Positions 1 to 11,231 of a DNA stretch of 64,000 bases are shown one piece after another (the first letter of the stretch is position 1; each line of letters starts with the position of its first letter). Made by a program: the position numbers and the translations under genes. Source of the DNA: Sthenelais limicola (Eukaryota; Annelida; Polychaeta; Phyllodocida; Sigalionidae); NCBI GenBank assembly GCA_942159475.1, contig OW804097.1:116472789-116536788 (forward strand), given 5' to 3'. The notes under the pieces are model-generated. The model was given only the letters and a program-made list of their open reading frames with translations, was not told where the DNA came from and did not search any database.

Positions 1-490
1 CTGGAAAGTGGGTATTGGCAGATAGCGATGGACGGGGAGAGTAAGCAAAAGACGGCTTTCCTGTCGAGCGTCGGATTGTTTCAATTCAAGGTTATGGCCT
101 TTGGATTGTGCAATGCTCCTGCCACATTCCAGCGGATGATGGATCGTATGCTAGACGACCTTCACTAGAAGTCTTGTCTGGTGTATCTCGATGATATCGT
201 TGGATATGGCGTGACATTTGATGGTTGTCTGCTAAATCTGCGATTGGTTCTTGAACGAATCGGGGAATACAGGTTAAAGCTGAAACCCAAGAAATGTGAA
301 CTATTCCGCCATGAAGTGGAGTACTTGGGGAGATTAGTATGGGAAAAAGGAATTCGGGCAGACCCGAAGAAGATACAGAAGGTCCGTGACTGGCCCATTC
401 CGAAGACTGCGAGGGAAGTCAGACAATTTATAGGATTCGCGTCCTACTACAAGGAATTCCAACCGAATTTTCGCTGCAGTTGTCTCCCCA
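1..490 (+). pseudogene. Ty3-type retrotransposon reverse transcriptase, partial and broken
   Basis: The window opens inside the RT domain of a Ty3/gypsy-type pol. The palm motif (V)YLDDI is encoded at about 184-198, and it is followed by the connection region typical of Ty3 RT (the stretch ending in RQFIGFASYYKEF, about 421-462). There are two breaks: an in-frame TAG at 166-168, just before the YLDD motif, and a one-base frame change near 470-473, after which reading continues in frame 2 into RNase H. The gag, protease and first RT motifs must lie left of the window. In this family RT copies element RNA into DNA in cytoplasmic particles. This copy cannot make an intact enzyme. No host-gene role is indicated. 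Confidence 0.9.
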
Positions 491-1138
491 TTGCAGGACG
501 TAGTAACGGCAGCCAGAAGAGAAAAACGATATACAAAAGCAATAAACTGGACCCCGGAGTGTGCAGTTGCCTTCCAGAGCGTGAAAGATTTGTTGACCCG
601 GGCTCCATTGTTGAGATACCCTCGGAAAGAGGGGGAGTTTATCTTAGACACGGATGCCAGTGGGTACGGCATGGCAGGGGTTCTGTCCCAGGTCCAAGAT
701 GGTAAGGAGGTAGTCCTTGGGTACGCTAGTAATAGCTTGGATAAAGCCCAACGGAACTACTGTGCCACCAAACGAGAGTTGTTGGCTGTGCTTACCTATT
801 TGAAGAAATTCCGGCACTATTTATTAGGGAATCGGAACTTCTTTGTTCGGATGGACCATGCTTCGCTGCGTTGGCTCCTGAACTTCAAGGATCCTATGGA
901 CATGCTGGCGCGCTGGTTAACCCAGATGCAAGAGTATGGCCTGGATCAGCGAATGATTCTCCATAGAGCGGGGAAGAAACATGTCAACGTTGATGCACTT
1001 TCCCGGCTCCCGACTCGGAAGTGTGCTCGGTTTGACTGTGTCGATTGTGGGGCGCATGACGCTGTTGTCGCTGCGACCACTGTGACCCTTGCTGCTACGG
1101 GAGAAATCATCTGGACAGCTCAGCAAGACGACCCATAG
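473..1138 (+). pseudogene. Ty3-type RNase H and tether region
   Basis: Frame 2 resumes after the RT break and encodes a typical Ty3 RNase H domain. It shows a first acidic motif ILDTDASGYGMAGVL (about 644-690), then an RELLAV motif (about 776) and an LLNFKDP-type segment. The pattern HRAGKKHVNVDALSR near 965-1006 is the well-known end of Ty3 RNase H. It ends at TAG 1136-1138, but the downstream sequence continues the pol in the same direction, so I read this TAG as a decay stop rather than a natural end. RNase H normally removes the RNA strand during reverse transcription. Confidence 0.88.
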
Positions 1139-2464
1139 ATCCTAAGAGTGATTGCTATAGTGGAAGGAGAAGTCTCGGTTCCTGACAAGCAGTCCCTGTC
1201 CGGTGAATCAGACGAATTCTGTACCTATATGCATAACTTGGGGAGTTTGTCGATGAAGAAATCACGTATGTGCGCAAAGTAATTCCTACTGCGCTTCGCT
1301 ATGAGATATTCCAGGGAATGCATGGACCGAAGACGGTTGGGCATTTCGGATCTTTCAAGACTGGTTGGACAGCCAAGAAGAAGTACTTCTGGCCCAACAT
1401 GAGAAGTGATCTGAAAAGGTGGCTCAGGGCATGTCCGGAATGTAGCATGCGAAAGACGAGGGGTGGTGGCGGAGTCATGCCTCTTAAGAAGGAATTGCAT
1501 GGAGAACGCTGGAGTCGTATTGGATATTATAGGTCCGTTCCGTCTTACCCCTAGAGGTAATAACTACATCATGGTAGTGACGGATCACTTCTCAAAGTAG
1601 GCGGAGACCTATCCAATGCCAGACCACACCGCTGAGAGATGTGCGGAAGTTCTCTTCCGGGAGTGGATCCTCCGGTTTGGTTGTCCCGTGTCGTTGCAAA
1701 CGGACGGAGCACCGGAGTTTCGATCTACCCTGTTGCAGAGCTTGTTGGAGATGCTAGGGGTTGAAAAGCTCATTACCTTGCCGTATAGACCACAGTCAAA
1801 CGGTCAGACGGAAAGAATGAATCGAGTCCTAGTAGAACAACTCTCCTGTCTGACGGACTATAGTGCGACGGATTGGGATTTGTTGGCTCCGTGTGTCGCT
1901 CATGCATACAGAGCAAGTGTGCATGCAAGTACGTTATGCACACCTAACTCTGTGGTGTTCGGTGACAAACTGATAACGCCTATGGACTTGGTCCACGGGG
2001 TGGAACCAGGCGGTTTGGATTTTCCATGCAGAGTGCCGTTCGTGGAGAATTTGAAGCATTGGTTGAAGCTTGGGCATAAGTTCGTCCGTGAGAATCTCGG
2101 AGTGGCAGCGATCCATCAGAAATGGGACTTCGATCAGCGAGCTAAGCCTAAGACCTTTGAAGTGGGGGATGTTGTATACCGCTACAACCATCCGCAGGCC
2201 AGTAAAAAGATTGGTCCCAAGTGGGATGGCCCCTTCAAAGTAAAACAGTTTATAGGGGGTACAACCTATGAGCTGGAAACAGTTGCAGGAGTCGTAAGGT
2301 GTCATGTCAACTACCTTAAGCAAGCTTTTGACAAGGACGGACCCGTGCAGGTTGTTAATCTTGACAGAGCACCTGAGTTCCATGCGTTGCAAAAGGCTGG
2401 CCGCGACGTCCTCAGACTCGAAAGTGGGAAAGTAATAGCTGAGAGAAAGTCTCCGTGTGTGTGA
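1139..2464 (+). pseudogene. Ty3-type integrase, broken
   Basis: The integrase begins with an H2C2 zinc-binding region (HGPKTVGH then CPEC, about 1321-1440). The DDE core follows, with the second acidic position in LQTDGAPEFR (about 1695-1725) and the glutamate in PYRPQSNGQTERMNRV (about 1783-1830). The C-terminal part contains the Ty3-typical KPKTFEVGDVVY and GPKWDGPFKV segments (about 2140-2250). Breaks seen: a frame change near 1515, directly at the first catalytic Asp; TAG at 1598-1600 where the family has Trp; and a frame change near 2450 inside a short GT run. The enzyme would insert element DNA into the genome, but this copy is inactive. Confidence 0.9.
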
Positions 2465-2817
2465 AACGACAGGGAAGGCCTAAGAAGGGGAAACGGAGTT
2501 TGAAAGCTATGAAGACCGCTGTTCTGCCTGTTCCGCCCTTGCCCCAAGCCAACGTTGTCAAGCGGAAACGCGGAAGACCACAAAAGCTACGGTTGCCAGA
2601 CCCGCCTGTTCCAGCTGTAGCTCCACGGAGGGGTAGACCTCGTAAAGTTGTTGCTGATCCGCAGCCGAAACCTACCGTAAAGAAAGTAGGGAGGCCGGTG
2701 AAAAATCCAGTAACACAGGTGAAGAAAGTCAGAAAGGATAGAGTTAGCTCTCCTGTCGAGGTTGTAAAGGGGAAACGGGTGCGCCGTCCCCCAGACCGAT
2801 TACAACTGAAGTCTTAG
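2455..2817 (+). pseudogene. AT-hook-rich C-terminal tail of Ty3 pol
   Basis: Frame 1 carries a very basic, proline-rich tail of about 120 codons with at least four AT-hook-like cores: QGRPKK, RGRPQK, RGRPRK and VGRPVK. It ends in KRVRRPPDRLQLKS, which resembles the usual C-terminal end of Ty3-type pol proteins. It overlaps the integrase frame by a few codons at a GT repeat, so I infer that it was fused to integrase and has shifted by slippage. AT-hooks bind the minor groove of AT-rich DNA, so the tail may once have guided integration. A separate small gene is less likely because there is no promoter or own start context. Confidence 0.7.
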
Positions 2818-3439
2818 CTGTTTGTGTATCAATACGGGGAATATAGGTCTGATTCCCTGGAATAAAACACAACGAGAAGTCGACCGGGGTGTCAGTACGG
2901 AAGAATGCACCCTGGGTCCCCAAACGGCGTATGGAGCTTTTATTAGTTTCGTATGGCCGGGAAAGAACCTAAGTCATTCTGGCGGGTTAGTAACTTGTTG
3001 CATGAGAACCGTATGTGGCTTGGACTAGGCCTATGGGGCATAGAGATTCTAACCTCGTAACGCTATTGGTCCTGGATCTGGTTGAAATAGCTTGAAAATG
3101 CTGCTTGAGGCGTCATGCTGGGTGAAGATGCGCCTTGTCTTGTCTCTAGTGGAAGATGGGTTGGTTGTCCGTGTGCATAATAATCCCAGGAGGGGAACGG
3201 ATATACTAATCCAACGTGAAGAAAACCCTAACATAGGTTAGGCGGGTTATGCACGGAGGCAATGGCGCTGAGGTGTGCGGTGAGGCGTGAGCGAACTAGC
3301 GTTGTAACGGTGTGACTAGCGATTGTTGCAGCCGCTGCTCACTAGTTCTCTTCCCTCACGGAGCCCTCTTTGCTTCCAGACTTCAACCTTTAAGTACGCT
3401 TTCTGACGATGCTCTTCATATTTGGTTGATTTGTATGTT
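2818..3439 (+). mobile_element. Non-coding stretch of the Ty3 element downstream of pol
   Basis: No convincing coding frame is present. The stretch keeps the GC level of the pol region and ends abruptly at the terminal inverted repeat of an inserted element at 3440. The AT content rises sharply beyond that point. I assign it to the Ty3 element because GC-rich Ty3-like sequence resumes after 6502. Confidence 0.5.
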
Positions 3440-6400
3440 GGTCAAATTTTTTTAGAATGTACAATTGCGATTTTGTGAGGTATAGGAAGATTAAAAAAAA
3501 TAAAAATAAATATAAACTTATATTCCTTCTGACTGGTATGACAGATGTCCCCACCACCTAAAAACACCAATTATACTCACCAAATTTCAATATGCCAGTT
3601 TTTATTTTAGTTAAAACTATCTTTTTTAAAACAATCTTTTTTTTGGGTATACCCGGTATCAAATGAAGTGGCAGTTCCTTATATCCTCAATAAATCAGGA
3701 CATAATGATTCAATTTCCAAATAAAAAGTAGTTCCTTATAAGGATTAAATGTTCCTTTACAAGTACACCAATCCATAACTATGTATCATCCAAGATTATC
3801 ATGTGAGACATGAAAGCAAATGTATCACATTTTCCCAAAACAGCAGTGTTTTGATCGGTAACATATGGTTCAAATATAAATTCAATAATGTTTCAGTTGT
3901 TGCCATAAACGGGGTAAAAACCTTTTTTCTGGTAACATATATACATCTTTTCCATCAATATAGCAACTTATTACCAATTTATTATGTTTATTATCCCTGA
4001 GAAAATTGGTAATAGAAGGCCATCTTTGATACCGGGCATCCCTTTACATGTAATACCGGGCATCCCCCAGTAAAGTATCTTATATCTGACCTCTCACTGT
4101 GGCTACAAAAGTGGACAAAACTACTTTAAACCTAGCAAGTACATAAACAGCATATATTTGGTACACAATTGATCTAATTTCAAGTCACCCTTTGACTAAA
4201 TATGCCCTCAATTGGCCTGAGACAAACATCTTCTCAAATATACCGGGCATCCCTCTATATACCGGGCATCCCCCAGAAGAGTACCTATTATCTCACATCT
4301 CACTGTGGCTACTTAAATGGGCAAAATCACATGGAAACTTAGTAACTACATAGGAAACATGTATGGCAATGGATACAGGCTCTAAAATCAATGACAAAAA
4401 CTCAGTGTGATGGATCATAACATTTTTTAACAAAATTATATGGTGGTTGAGAACATGAAAAGAATAAAACTTTTCATATCTCATTTCTAATGTTCTCACA
4501 TGTTAGGGGACTGAACAGGCCACGTTACAGCAAAAAATAGAGTAGATAAAGGTGCATGGGTAGCAGTTAGGCTAAAATTTCTACCTTTCGGGGGATGCCC
4601 AGGGATGCCCGGTATCATGATTCTGAATCAAGTTCAAATAAATTGCATGGAAATTAGGCACAAAGCCACATCCATATATACAGTAAGACATAATATGTTG
4701 GCAAAATAGGTTTTATGGGGATTTGTAGGTTCACTGATGACTAAGTCAAGGGTATAAGGATTGAAGTGGGGATGCCCGGTATCAAGGGATGCCCGGTATC
4801 ATCCACTCATTTAATGTGCTTTAAAAAGGTATCTATTGTGTTTATGAAGAAATTTTCACTGATACCTTGAATAACGAATTGCAAGGGACATTGGCACATA
4901 ATAGGAGGACCCTACCAACAATAATAATGCTATTTTGCTATCATTTATCAACAGAAAATGATCAATTCAGAATGCATTTGTCTCAACATCCCTGCCCTCA
5001 TATTCCTAAAAGTTTGTTGAATTATGCATATAGCATTCCTGATCAATAAAAACTAACTTAACATGACCCCTATTGAGAAATGATTATTAAATGATAATTA
5101 ATTGTCCTCTCAATTTCCATCATTTTGATGTATCACATGACTATATATGTGTGTTTTATGATTTTTCTAAAAAATGAGTGGCAGCCATTTTTGTTTTTGA
5201 TTTTTGACAAGGAAGGAGTCAGATTTCAGCTTGGCAACCGTGATTTTCGTGTTCAGCACACCCAAATTAGCCAAAAAAGTGCTGATGCACCTTTGTACTA
5301 AAAAATGCTCCTAGGATTGAGAATTTCTCATCTGTTTCCCAGTCTATGCATAGAAATCATGTTCAATGATGATGGTACCGGGTATACCCTCTTGGATTCT
5401 TATTAACTGTAAGGCTAAAATAATCCTTCCTTTAACCTATGGCAGGAAAATGCTTCACTAATAATTGTTGAAAACAACTTTTTAAACATATAATTAATGA
5501 TTAGACACATGAATATCACACAGATGGTTGATTCCTAAACATCTTAACAATAATTCCACACCATACAAGGGCATGTATAATCGTTGGTCACTCTCATTCT
5601 GGTTGACAATGTACAAGAAATGTCAGGGATACCCACCCAATCACTTCACATGGTGGTTGACTTGGTTTCCAGAGTTAAAAAAAAGAGGCTAGGTCATGTG
5701 AAACCAGTGTGAATATGTTTCCTAGTTGTTCCTTTCATGCCATACCGGGCATCCCTCAATATACCGGGCATACCCACCATGTCATTTGCATTCATATCTC
5801 CAAAATAAATTTATTTGGAAGATTGTCATTTTGTGTGAATATTAGGATAGATACTACAATTACATATACTGGATTTTAGTTCCCCAGTTGCAGTGACACT
5901 GGATCTATATTGTGATGTGGTGCAGGGGATGCCCGGTACCAAATTGTATAAAATCTCTGGTCTGGTAAACATTGGAGTATGGCCCTGTTAATGTCTGTAT
6001 TACTGGCCGAATCATACCAAAATTGCATCACTAATATGCTAAAGTGTATTTTAGATACTTTAGATCATATGTGGCAGATATATTTCCAGCCAGTATACTA
6101 CAATCTATGTTTGATACCGGGCATGCCCAAGTGATTCCTGAATGTTGGACATTTCAGTATAGGACTGACATACTGTGAATAGGGATAATAGAAGGCTAAA
6201 ACTTTACCAGGTTGTCATAAATATGCATAACAAATGGAACCAGTTGGAATTTAATACCTGCAACAATTATTTTCTTATATGGAAAAGTAGTGAAATTTGA
6301 GGATATCAACATTCAGAGCGATTTATTACATTCAAAACTTACATTTATGTATACTAATGTATACATTTCCGTAAAGCTTAGGATGTCCCCTTTCCAATGA

Positions 6401-6502
6401 TACCAAGATCATCCGGATTGATTCATTTGTGTACAGTACCCATTCAGTATAATGTGCATAGGTCGCAAATTTTGCAATTGTACATTCTAAAAAGATTTGA
6501 CC
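3440..6502. mobile_element. 3.06 kb non-coding TIR transposon with a dispersed GATACCGGGCATCCC motif
   Basis: The two ends are inverted repeats, 3440-3468 and 6474-6502, matching at 28 of 29 positions (they begin GGTCAAAT and end GTACAATTGC). No transposase or other long reading frame is present. Inside, the motif GATACCGGGCATCCC, or its reverse complement, recurs at 3645, 4028, 4053, 4240, 4259, 4601, 4768, 4785, 5374, 5742, 5761, 5925 and 6113 (approximate starts), with one or two changes in some copies. Several are paired within 20-25 bases. The element sits inside the Ty3 element, so it is the younger insertion. I see no clear target duplication. It is probably a non-autonomous DNA transposon of unassigned superfamily. 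Confidence 0.72.
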
Positions 6503-6983
6503 CATGTGTGAACCGTATGAAATGTTGCTGTTAGTTTGCCAAAGTAAAGGAAATGTGTTTTATGTACCGCTAGTAGTAGGCACGGAAGTCGTTGGTTTGA
6601 TTTATTGGTGGGTTCTCTCTCTTCTGCATTGGAGATAGACCGCCACAGCCACGACCCACGTGCTCTGCATCGTGTGGGCTATTTGAATATGAGCCATGCA
6701 CATGGGTTGCAAATCCCTATGTAAGCTTGTTGGGTATGTTCTAAACTTTCGGGTAGTGATTTTAGAACTAGAACCCTCCAGGAGGATTGCCTAGTAAATG
6801 TTCCGTCATTCCTTTTGGATGATCTTTTAGTTTCGGTTTCGGTTTCGGGTGATGTAAATAATGTTCCGGCTACAGCGTTCCAGGTCTTAATGTAATGCTT
6901 TTTGTTGCAGGAACGAGAACTGAAACGCAGCCTTTTAAGCTACTTGACTACCTGATTGCTTGATTACTTGAATGTATGACGAG
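6503..6983 (+). mobile_element. Ty3 leader upstream of the third ORF, with splice-like sites
   Basis: GC-rich Ty3-like sequence resumes here. A donor-like CTAT|GTAAGC lies at 6721. An acceptor-like pyrimidine stretch ending in TTGTTGCAG lies at 6912, about 70 bases before the ATG of the downstream ORF. This would fit a spliced subgenomic message for the third ORF, as used for env-position genes. It is inferred from sequence only. Confidence 0.4.
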
Positions 6984-8246
6984 ATGTCGAAGCCTAGCGA
7001 CGACGTCATCGACCTGGACGTCTCCGGCGACTCCGTAGAGGTGGCCATGGAAGACGAGAATGAGTTGTTGGGTGACGGAACCGGATTGATCGGCCTCGCG
7101 GCCGGAGACTAGGTCCCAGTCCTACTCCCCGGCTAAGTCCACTAGGACTACGGGTGAGCGTGGAAGGGATTTGGAGCGTAAGCACAACCTCCGAACAGTA
7201 ACTGTGAGTGTGGAGCGTGTTCCGCTGAACGCTGCCTCCACAAGTAAGAGCTCCGATGCATCGTCTCCGGCTTCGGCTTCTGGCAAGTCCGGGACCAGTA
7301 CCAGCCCTGGTACAGTGTCCAAGACTCAGACCGGAAAGAAGAAGCCAGTTGTGAAGGTGCATCACCAGCGGATTGAGCACAAGACCGAGTTGTACGCGTT
7401 GAAGGAATCACAGTGTGATATCCGTGGCCTGTTGACTGCAGGCACCGGAGTCCTTCCCATCAACCCGGTCGATGACTCCCCGGGAGTCCGTGTTCCCCTG
7501 GCTGACGAGAGTGAGGATGAGGATACGGAGTTTGCTGACGATCTCCTGATGGACCGCTTTGAGACCCGTCAGTGGCCCAGCCTAGTTAGGCAGGATGCTC
7601 TGGATCCAGGAACTTGAAAGTCCAGAAAGTGTGGGATGCCGCTAGCATATGGGAACCCGGATTCTGGTGTCCTTTTGCTATCTGCCGTTACAAAGGGATG
7701 AATCCTTACGGGATTTGTGTCTTTCGCACAAGGCCCCGCCTGTTCCGGCATCTGTGTGAGGAGCACGCCCCCCATCGCATGGTGTTGGAGTGTCCCTCCA
7801 TAAGATGTAAGCAGAAGGTTGACCGCCGGATCGAGTTGGTCCGCCATCTCCAGTACGGGGAAGTGGTGGCTCACAACATCGGATTCGCGCTGGCTGCGGA
7901 GAAGGTGATGAAGCTGTCACCGTCGATTCAGGTGAACCATCTGTTCAGTCGGATGGCTTACCTAACGTCGACAGACCTTCAGGTGATCCGGCGGAAGGCT
8001 ACACACAAGTTTGTGAAGCCTAAGGCCGTGGCTGCCCCTTCTTCTCCAGCTCCCTCCACTTCTAGTACGTCGAGTTCCACTCCGTCTAAGAAGTAGAAGA
8101 GGAAGAGATCGCGCTCGCACTCCGGCTCTAGCGAGCATGAAGGCTCTCCTGTCCCCACGAAGAAGAGCAAGAAGGTGAAAACCTTGACCGCCGTAGCCAA
8201 GCAGGAGGTCACGGACATGGAAGCTAACCCATTGAGGGCGGGCTGA
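6984..8246 (+). pseudogene. Env-position ORF of the Ty3 element: C2H2 zinc-finger protein, broken
   Basis: Reading starts at ATG 6984 with an acidic N-terminus. It shifts frame near 7110, runs in frame 1 to 7616 (Ser/Thr-rich, then an acidic EDEDTEFADD patch), and shifts again into frame 3. Two C2H2-like fingers follow: CPFAIC...HLCEEH (about 7670-7765) and ECPSIRC...H (about 7788-7870). The tail is Ser/Pro-rich and then basic (KKSKKVK), with an in-frame TAG at 8094-8096 and a final TGA at 8244-8246. I see no membrane segment or signal peptide, so it is not a classical envelope protein. It could instead be a gag-like or accessory nucleic-acid-binding protein. The position between pol and the 3' LTR is what makes it an env-position ORF. 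Confidence 0.6.
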
Positions 8247-8349
8247 TGCCTCAAGGCATCAACATCAAACTGGCTCAGGGGACGGGCTGATGCCTCAAGG
8301 CATCACACATAATTTGGCTCAGGGGACGGGGTGATGCCTCAAGGCATCA
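8244..8349. repeat. Three palindromes spaced exactly 44 bp
   Basis: The 18 bp sequence TGATGCCTCAAGGCATCA (8 bp arms, 2-base centre) occurs at 8244-8261, 8288-8305 and 8332-8349. The start-to-start spacing is exactly 44. The linkers share GGCTCAGGGGACGGG. The first palindrome contains the stop codon of the upstream ORF. It lies in the 3' non-coding part of the Ty3 element. Confidence 0.85.
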
Positions 8350-8905
8350 ATTTTTTATATAAATTGAAGGGGGCATAACTTAATAAAAAATGAACGGATT
8401 CTGATGAAATTTGAAATATATGTATACAAACACACTAGAAATATTTTTATAGGTATGTTGTCATGGAGACAATAACGATGACGTCATAACTAACATATGT
8501 AAATGCTGGAAAGTGAATTTGGAGCAAGGTTGCCGCCATATTGCACCCAATTGATGTTCTAAAGAAGTTTTGGTATAGTACAAACTAAATTTTTTAACCT
8601 GTGCTGGATCATGTTTTGTACATAGATAGGACTCTGGAAGCTTCTTGTTGTTGTGATGCCGCTGGATGGTTAAAAATGTTTTCGAAGCTTAAAGTTATGA
8701 CTTCTACTTCTACTTACGGATATGTTGCAACTTGTTAATTATGTAGTGAGGACACATATATGCTCCTGCTTGTACTTGTTTGCCATGTGAATTCTCTTTT
8801 TATAGCTTCTTAGAACATGTTACTTATTCACTTCTTTTAATAATTTATGCCTCCGGAAGATTAATTTACTGTTGGGTAAAAATCTTTAAATTTTGGAGGG
8901 GGTAT
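8350..8905 (+). mobile_element. 3' non-coding region and polypurine tract of the Ty3 element
   Basis: AT-rich non-coding sequence ends in a purine block GGAGGGGGTAT immediately before the LTR at 8906. A polypurine tract next to the 3' LTR is the plus-strand primer of LTR retrotransposons. This sets the orientation and shows that this is the 3' LTR. Confidence 0.65.
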
Positions 8906-9404
8906 TGTAGTGAATACGGTTTTAAATAGATCCGAGATAATTGGTCTGACCGGGTGTTGCTATAATTGGGTGCATGCGCCTCAACTGAACGCGCTCCCGG
9001 CTCAGAAATGGCCTTTCGGATTCCCGCCTTTTCTTACTTGGACAGAGTTCCAGTAAACCATTATCAAAGGTAACTTAAATCTAGTCAACTCTTTTACCAT
9101 AATGTGTCTTAGAGTGCTTCCGGATGCTCCGGTAAGACTCTGTGTTGTTTCACTGTGTTACTCCTATGTAAAACCATGTTAACTGTTTGACTCTCAACAC
9201 CTGCAATGATCGTGTACCATAATTGCCACTTGTCCTCTGAGGCCAATACCTGGTCACCTCTGTTGGGTCCGATTAACACTATCGGACATGGTTTGTGTGG
9301 AGAATAAAGCCCGTGATACCTAAAGAGCTGTGTGTCTGGTCTTCTTTCCCTTAGCGAGAATAGATATATCGAACTTGGGTAGTGTGAGACGGAAAAACAC
9401 TACA
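8906..9404 (+). repeat. 3' long terminal repeat (499 bp) of the Ty3 element
   Basis: It begins TGTAGTG and ends CACTACA, a 7 bp perfect terminal inverted repeat of the TG...CA type. It is preceded by a polypurine tract. A polyadenylation signal AATAAA lies at 9303-9308, about 100 bases before the end. The 5' LTR is not in the window, so the match between LTRs and the target duplication cannot be checked. The base after the LTR begins CTAAT. Confidence 0.72.
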
Positions 9405-10689
9405 CTAATATATAATTAAGGATAGTTTTAATGTATGGCGTTAGTGTCCCTGGATTAAATTACATGTCAAAATATTTTATCTTTTTTTCAATGTCAAAAT
9501 AATTACTTATTTTATAGAAGCTCCTAGTTAAAAGCATTTAGGTGTATGTACTTATCATATTTATTTCCATATAAATCACAGTTACAGCTCCTGGTAGGGA
9601 AAAGGGGTGAAGTGAACTATATGCATTCTGCAAAACATTCTGGGAAAGTTCACAGGTCTTCCAGATCTCCCTGTTTTCTTTGTTGATGTTGAGTATTGTT
9701 ATTTTGCTAAACATGGTATTCTTCTCAGTGTGCGATAATATTGCCATTATTGTTACTACTATCATCATTACCCATGTAATACCTTTAACTACAATATACA
9801 TTACAGTAAAGGTCGCAAGTGTTTATATCAGGCTGTTTACAACTCAATATTATACAAGTGTTTATAGCATTAGGTGTCTCTGTCCTGTTCCCTCTCCCAC
9901 TCGTTCTCCCTCTCTTGTTCCCACTCCCTCTCCCATTCCCTCTCCCACTCCCTCTTTCATTTCCAGGTAATTTAAATTAGTGGGCAGATAAATTTCTGTG
10001 TGGGTGGGTAAATCTCTGATTTCACCCGCCAACGTAGCGGGCAAAGAAAAAATTCAGTTAATTTCACACAGTGTAAACAGAGTGCTGAAGACTGAGGCAA
10101 AGAAAGAGAAAGAGGGAGAGACAGACAGACAGACACAGAGAGACACAGTGGGACACAGAATGAGAGACACACACAGAGACAGAAAGAAAAGGTCTGGACT
10201 GTGAAACCCTTGACAAACTTTAGCTGCTATTGTCCTGTATCTAGGAGCAACAAACTTCGACACAACAGTGGTCCTTGTATACCACCTCCCCTGCCTCTGC
10301 CCCTTCCCTGTATCTAGGGCGCACTGACCTGTATGGGGCACTGATAGGGATTTGTTTTCAGGCAGCGCTGGGGCCCCAGGATATTGGTGCTTGATGTATA
10401 CCCATTTCTAACCCTAATTTGTTTATGAAACATAGCGGAATGGCTCCGCACTGAAAGATTCAGGTTGCATGTTTTTTTTCTGGAATACGGAGTGTTCTGA
10501 AATGGAGATTAGTTAAATAAAAGTTGTTTTCCTAATAGGCCTATAGGTCTGCGGAAATATCTTTTTCTTTCTTTGTCTTCATTAGCCTACTTTTTCACTC
10601 CCTGCCCCCACCCCAGTCTCAATCTGACACTCCCAGTCACTTTCTGTCTGGTGGGGTGTTGACGCAGGAACAGAAGGAGTTTGTTTTAA

Positions 10690-11110
10690 AAGGATTTAAA
10701 CCTGAGAAAAGGACTGAAAGTGATCCGAAAATAGTTACGGTAATCCACGCTGCATCTTAGGAAATAAGTTCAATGTACGGCGGAGATAAGTTCAATGTAC
10801 GGAAATCCGTTCACGTATTATTATATAGATAGAATAACCACCAAGAAAATACTGCGACAGAGAATAATAATATATAGCCACATCCCCCCATTAAAAAAGG
10901 ACCCCCCAAAAATCCACAGGCAGACCCCCCGCAGAGAAATGAGTACGTTCGGTACCAGAATCGTCATGGAGACCACAACAAAACTTCCGGTTTTGCACAA
11001 TTTTTTATATGTTGGAAAAAATAAAGTCAAGTATACACTACCAAGTTTTCGAAGTTGTCTGTCAGAACTTGAAGCGATATCTCTACTCTTTCAACCGTCT
11101 ATTATGACAT
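10690..11110 (+). repeat. Dispersed repeat, copy A (second copy near 28535-29230)
   Basis: This stretch matches 28535-29230 in order: GAAAGTGATCCGAAAATAG at the left, then the ACCCCCAAGAAAATAC-type segment, and at the right AATAAAGTCAAGTATACAC followed by TTTTCGAAGTTGTCTGTCAG. Copy A lacks the ~70 bases that in copy B contain a hammerhead-like motif. No coding frame spans it. Confidence 0.6.
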
Positions 11111-11231
11111 GAATACAACATTCTATGGCTCCTTCCTTCGCTTGGTTCATACTGGTATACTCTTTACAGTGTAACCGATTGTTAATATTGTTACACTTCA
11201 TTACCAAACCTAACCAAACAGTTTGCTAGAA

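Noticed and set aside
7006..7411. Minus-strand frames opposite the zinc-finger ORF
   Set aside because: They are Arg/Ser-rich shadows of a GC-rich coding strand. The plus strand has the zinc-finger signatures.
8244..8349. CRISPR-like array, because of regular spacing
   Set aside because: Only three units, the spacers are similar to one another, and it lies inside a eukaryotic retrotransposon.
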